A DNA stretch of 64,000 nucleotides, taken from a virus. Shown here in pieces: positions 63,101 through 64,000 of this stretch. The stretch lies in IMG/VR virus record IMGVR_UViG_3300033183_000145, positions 1 to 64,000 of that record. The stretch is one strand, 5' to 3'. Below the pieces are notes generated by a model. The model did not search any database. It worked only from the letters and a program-made list of their open reading frames with translations, and was not told where the DNA came from. Every line of letters starts with the position of its first letter. Positions within the stretch are counted from its first letter, which is position 1. The translations under genes and the position numbers were made by a program.

Positions 63101-64000
63101 GATCTTCAGAAGTCTTCTTCTTTGTCCTTCGCTCATGTTGTCGAAGGCCTTCATTGAGCTATCGTCGATAGCCATAAGCTCTGCAGAGATTTGAACCTGC
63201 ATAGCTTCAAGTCTCTTTCTGTTGTCTGGGTCTCTTTCTATTGAGAGATCATTTTCGATCTCTTCCATCTGCTTTGCGAGCTGACGTCTTCTCTTTATGA
63301 AGCTGTTGTGGGCTTGGAATGATGCGTAACCAGACATCGCGCTTCCTGGGGCTGCACCAATGAGTCCAGCTATACCAGCATCAAGCATGTTGTACCAGTT
63401 CAGCTCACCTGGCTCCCTACCCATAAGCATGTCATCCAAGATTGGCAGGGCCTGTTGAATCAACTCCACACCAAATTCTTCAGCAAACTCACCGAAAGCA
63501 TTTTTTGATCCATAGGCCATAGACTTTGCAAGGGACCTTCTCTTCGTCATCTGAGCAAGTCTTTCCGCAGACTCTTTCTTGAGTTTATCTATGGCCTGCC
63601 TGTACACTCTAGTCTTTCCGCCAGCAATAGCCCTATCAAAACCAGAAAAAATTCTTCCTAGATAAACCTCGGCTGCGCCGACCAGTGTAGACATTGTAGC
63701 CTTTTCTGCCCAGGATTTTGATGGATCCGTGACTTGCTCGCTATTCCAGAAGTTTCCGTATCCACTAACACCAAGAGTTCCAATCATTCTAGCGCTTTCA
63801 GCTCTTGTCGTAGCTTTTACAAGCTGATCTGCTCTTCGAGCCGCAGAAGCAGCACCCTTGGTGAGCAGTCCTTCTCCAGCTGGAATTCCTTTCTGTATAG
63901 CTTTAGCCCTCCGAAGCCTGTCGGCTGGACCACCAATAATCTTACCCCACCCCCGCATTTGCCCAATGAAGCCAGACGTATAAAAAGACATGCTTTCAAA
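57152..64000 (-). CDS. Giant polyvalent (injected) protein, N-terminus possibly outside the window
   Basis: At least 2279 residues from the ATG at 63991; the frame is still open to base 64000, so it may start further right. It has long helical and charged regions. A segment QEEFAHAALRHVI near residue 550 has the shape of a zincin site in which the first zinc-binding His of HEXXH is replaced by Glu. Around residue 1710 ISNFSRDIQSAIFNAAAEAD and following helices match the style of large-polyvalent-protein (LPD) domains, and the C-terminal third looks like a conserved domain of injected phage proteins. Three nearly identical linkers with the pattern R-x-S/A-x-GKRK lie near residues 735, 980 and 1400. 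It is probably ejected with the DNA; multi-domain, possibly cleaved. Confidence 0.6.
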   Translation of the reverse strand, partial: FESMSFYTSGFIGQMRGWGKIIGGPADRLRRAKAIQKGIPAGEGLLTKGAASAARRADQLVKATTRAESARMIGTLGVSGYGNFWNSEQVTDPSKSWAEKATMSTLVGAAEVYLGRIFSGFDRAIAGGKTRVYRQAIDKLKKESAERLAQMTKRRSLAKSMAYGSKNAFGEFAEEFGVELIQQALPILDDMLMGREPGELNWYNMLDAGIAGLIGAAPGSAMSGYASFQAHNSFIKRRRQLAKQMEEIENDLSIERDPDNRKRLEAMQVQISAELMAIDDSSMKAFDNMSEGQRRRLLKIHRDMAYTEAKLMDPNTTKEEKEQLKKRYENLYRAKVAIEGASEGPDVAENDAPVATTDAEGNETEMKSESIKMLERNNIKLSEQSSEPAPEGQAQEAEQLSLFDETQEGRPIDERSAKVAGKIVEEQDFRDKVSGEKSEAKADAPKAEQRAEPTTDDSDFADLELGKGDLIDITDETQVGESGRMSVAAAIQANRLNSAYGDALGKAGYKVRAHKTRASYEASGGLKGGFGHVDHGGKVIHFPPDVNAREVQEEFAHAALRHVIGNDAFARKQIYGVLVEMAEKNEAVRNILEEIKNNPVYQEQGQAAVEEESIVEVLLSYAENQSLFEANDERFFVRLKNAINDALDRFLGRQPGDQRDPQIKNREELIKFAQNFARATRGEQGVTTEGPSMQKRETESQAEYEARLEQMATEMLGDEETEQQRFEDEMGDLGEVRFAYGKRKTEFNYLKDTEVFYTEDAYVEIGEAKPTFERTVQKKIKVNDYFHFRNWFNHMTANGRRPARITQMYFIKDGKRYTIKPPKPKTDRDGNVIRMEGALHGRLAAADRAQKKRALAAEEKRKIRSEIIDFSGFVRAEMVRAGVPGARAEFFMPGVMDVDAMQNMSEDERSMAVGRAMIDFGLKPVEHQREFLEVAKKNFEALKESGLTPGEIEQMKPSEIYGMSGLTPHHMAKDGDATNDGSIRYSAGKRKKARTVQAEDGLLKKAQNRGAKIIDSLKGFAGARGINFGYDRSGEQIGTGIVMQLTQRIDNDGIREIIASSHRNKAMANIVSGKFRRGAILDAESKNPKGYVLFTFSVLDLASMAGNPAIFQDVVRRALGFEKGRRIQVTDQNFEQVRDALNEMIDAKGKGKRRNIKDLMDALEPADARRIYNAYQRAEAFEVETMQEAQALVDILMDTNPKNFDQNFENRNNFARRIIAKNLNQNADQFLKDNYIEKQFGKVEGGTIVAAIKVPYKIEGDISKNQLKRMSLDNKKRLVTGLDVVGLKGNGAFSYGLAITKLDGETQEEYDSRVEQMGFLREQMGIADAYPEAKGYDKGEKRFFAKFMSKEEFEASDEANKFDRYEDYLEAQESFYAAKGVTGQVVGEETVTHSDGEDTIRRSAGKRKHKAWDAPNHTGFQRWKNLWIRRLQDKYVDIFNLQQSIEKQFGPLSKDKDFKMAEELMYGKAAEDLAKLDKKVEEITKMMKDSGIDVTALSQYLYALHAKERNAIIEQRTNGAIKDGSGMSNAEADAIINSANKAQLDPIVAKVREIQQDTRDTMVKYGLETKDTVDAFESMFSNYVPLAGVAVDEDLGSPYPTGGAGMNVFGSTTKRAQGRKSQAENILAQIVAQNAGIHIKARTNEALTTLYNLIKDTPNPKVWRVLDASQVQNPNDARVVAVRINGEQKFIFFKDPSYAESLKGMNLPQTNAFIRALRVPAQWLRRSFTTLNPEFMISNFSRDIQSAIFNAAAEADIEGGMLNSKGTIKRMMKLVPQTLKTLVKNSVQRGGDPAIEKYFQEFKEDGGKTGWAYARSLDQIASDLENAASDTTRTQEILGKAKNFAETIEGVNDAFENSIRLAAYIAARENGVSREKAAQLAKNITVNFNKQGEWGPALNAVYLFFNASIQGTARLGRSLLTLKPETRVDGTRRKGVERVNAAQWMAAGLTTFSAMLAQLGYAMSDDDEDGTPYWDKIPDYVKERNLIIMRPNGKDYFKIPMPYGFNVFANMGTAMVESAHGGKEADEAMMFLFNSFMASFSPVSFGQSKDLMTSVGKGAVPTVLKPWVEVMVNETYFGAPVTGENLPFGVQRPESELSFRSPEAVKDFFKWMNEATGGSEYKSGGLDFNPDKLWYMFEYYIGSAGQFVNRSVAVPKKIVSKFSSGEDIKIEANEIPLARILYGEPSKYYDFELFNENKQELKSYVKEIKASGEYDPERHRGITRGMDNYLNKVDKMLRQLRAAKREANKLPYAQRIARIQELREKERKIIMEFNKRYEQARK

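Noticed and set aside
1-64000. Window is a complete circular genome
   Set aside because: Joining the ends would give the left partial gene a stop after one more codon and place the right gene's ATG 5 nt after it, which looks neat. But a stop at that codon has about a 5 percent chance, no polymerase is in the window, and the window length is a round number. I treat the window as a slice.
1-64000. CRISPR array, insertion sequence, integrase or attachment site
   Set aside because: No repeated spacer array, transposase, or site-specific recombinase was seen on either strand. The HTH protein at 43892 resembles a transposase/resolvase HTH but has no catalytic domain.

Overview
The window looks like a large slice of a tailed (probably podovirus-like) phage that infects a Bacteroidota host, most likely a marine flavobacterium. 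The evidence is: promoters of the Bacteroidota type (TAnnTTTG); two secreted proteins carrying type IX secretion (T9SS) sorting domains, a system confined to Bacteroidota; a terminase/portal/scaffold/capsid block with no long-tail tape-measure or sheath gene; and many short overlapping genes. The large portal, the terminase, and the two connector-like proteins followed by one giant tail protein recall Bacteroidota podoviruses related to crAss-like phages. That placement is inference from architecture, not from a search. Both window ends cut through or abut minus-strand genes, so more genome probably lies outside. No DNA or RNA polymerase was recognised here.

Layout: 1-32011 and 32442-37009 are the late block, almost all on the minus strand. 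Reading from high to low coordinates, it contains virion and peptidase genes (37-32 kb), a GroES-like co-chaperonin, tRNA-Ile(UAU), tRNA-Arg(UCU), a zinc-ribbon protein, the large terminase and the portal. These are followed by fibre-like proteins, small basic proteins, small decoration-like proteins, scaffold, major capsid, a lectin-like protein, two connector-like proteins, a 1765-residue tail protein, and injected or cargo-like proteins that include a virion glucosaminidase. One small plus-strand gene (32020-32445, probable winged helix) sits inside this block. The block continues at 56088-64000 with the lysis and membrane cassette and a giant polyvalent protein of at least 2279 residues.

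37040-53032 is the early/middle plus-strand block. It starts in a non-coding divergence zone packed with hairpins. A basic histone-like gene and about twenty tiny overlapping genes of unknown function follow, and then replication and recombination: a DnaA-type HTH protein, an annealase-like protein, a PD-(D/E)XK exonuclease, an SSB-like protein, an Nmad1-like protein, a primase-helicase-like protein, two nucleases and a class II (B12-dependent) ribonucleotide reductase. 53119-56087 is a self-contained unit (terminator, promoter, two genes) that encodes a secreted M43 metalloprotease and a T9SS type-B surface protein.

The non-protein signals are the most unusual part. There is a textbook type I hammerhead ribozyme at 38606-38655. 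A family of long palindromes precedes early genes. An exact 11-base leader (TCAAACTTCAA) lies just before many early starts, with one inverted copy. A 1.6-kb stretch (37.0-38.6 kb) has non-coding and coding DNA crowded with perfect 5-8 bp hairpins with 2-4 nt loops. At eight late genes a TAnnTTTG element lies only 4-5 nt before the ATG, which implies leaderless late transcripts. Stop/start overlaps throughout suggest translational coupling.
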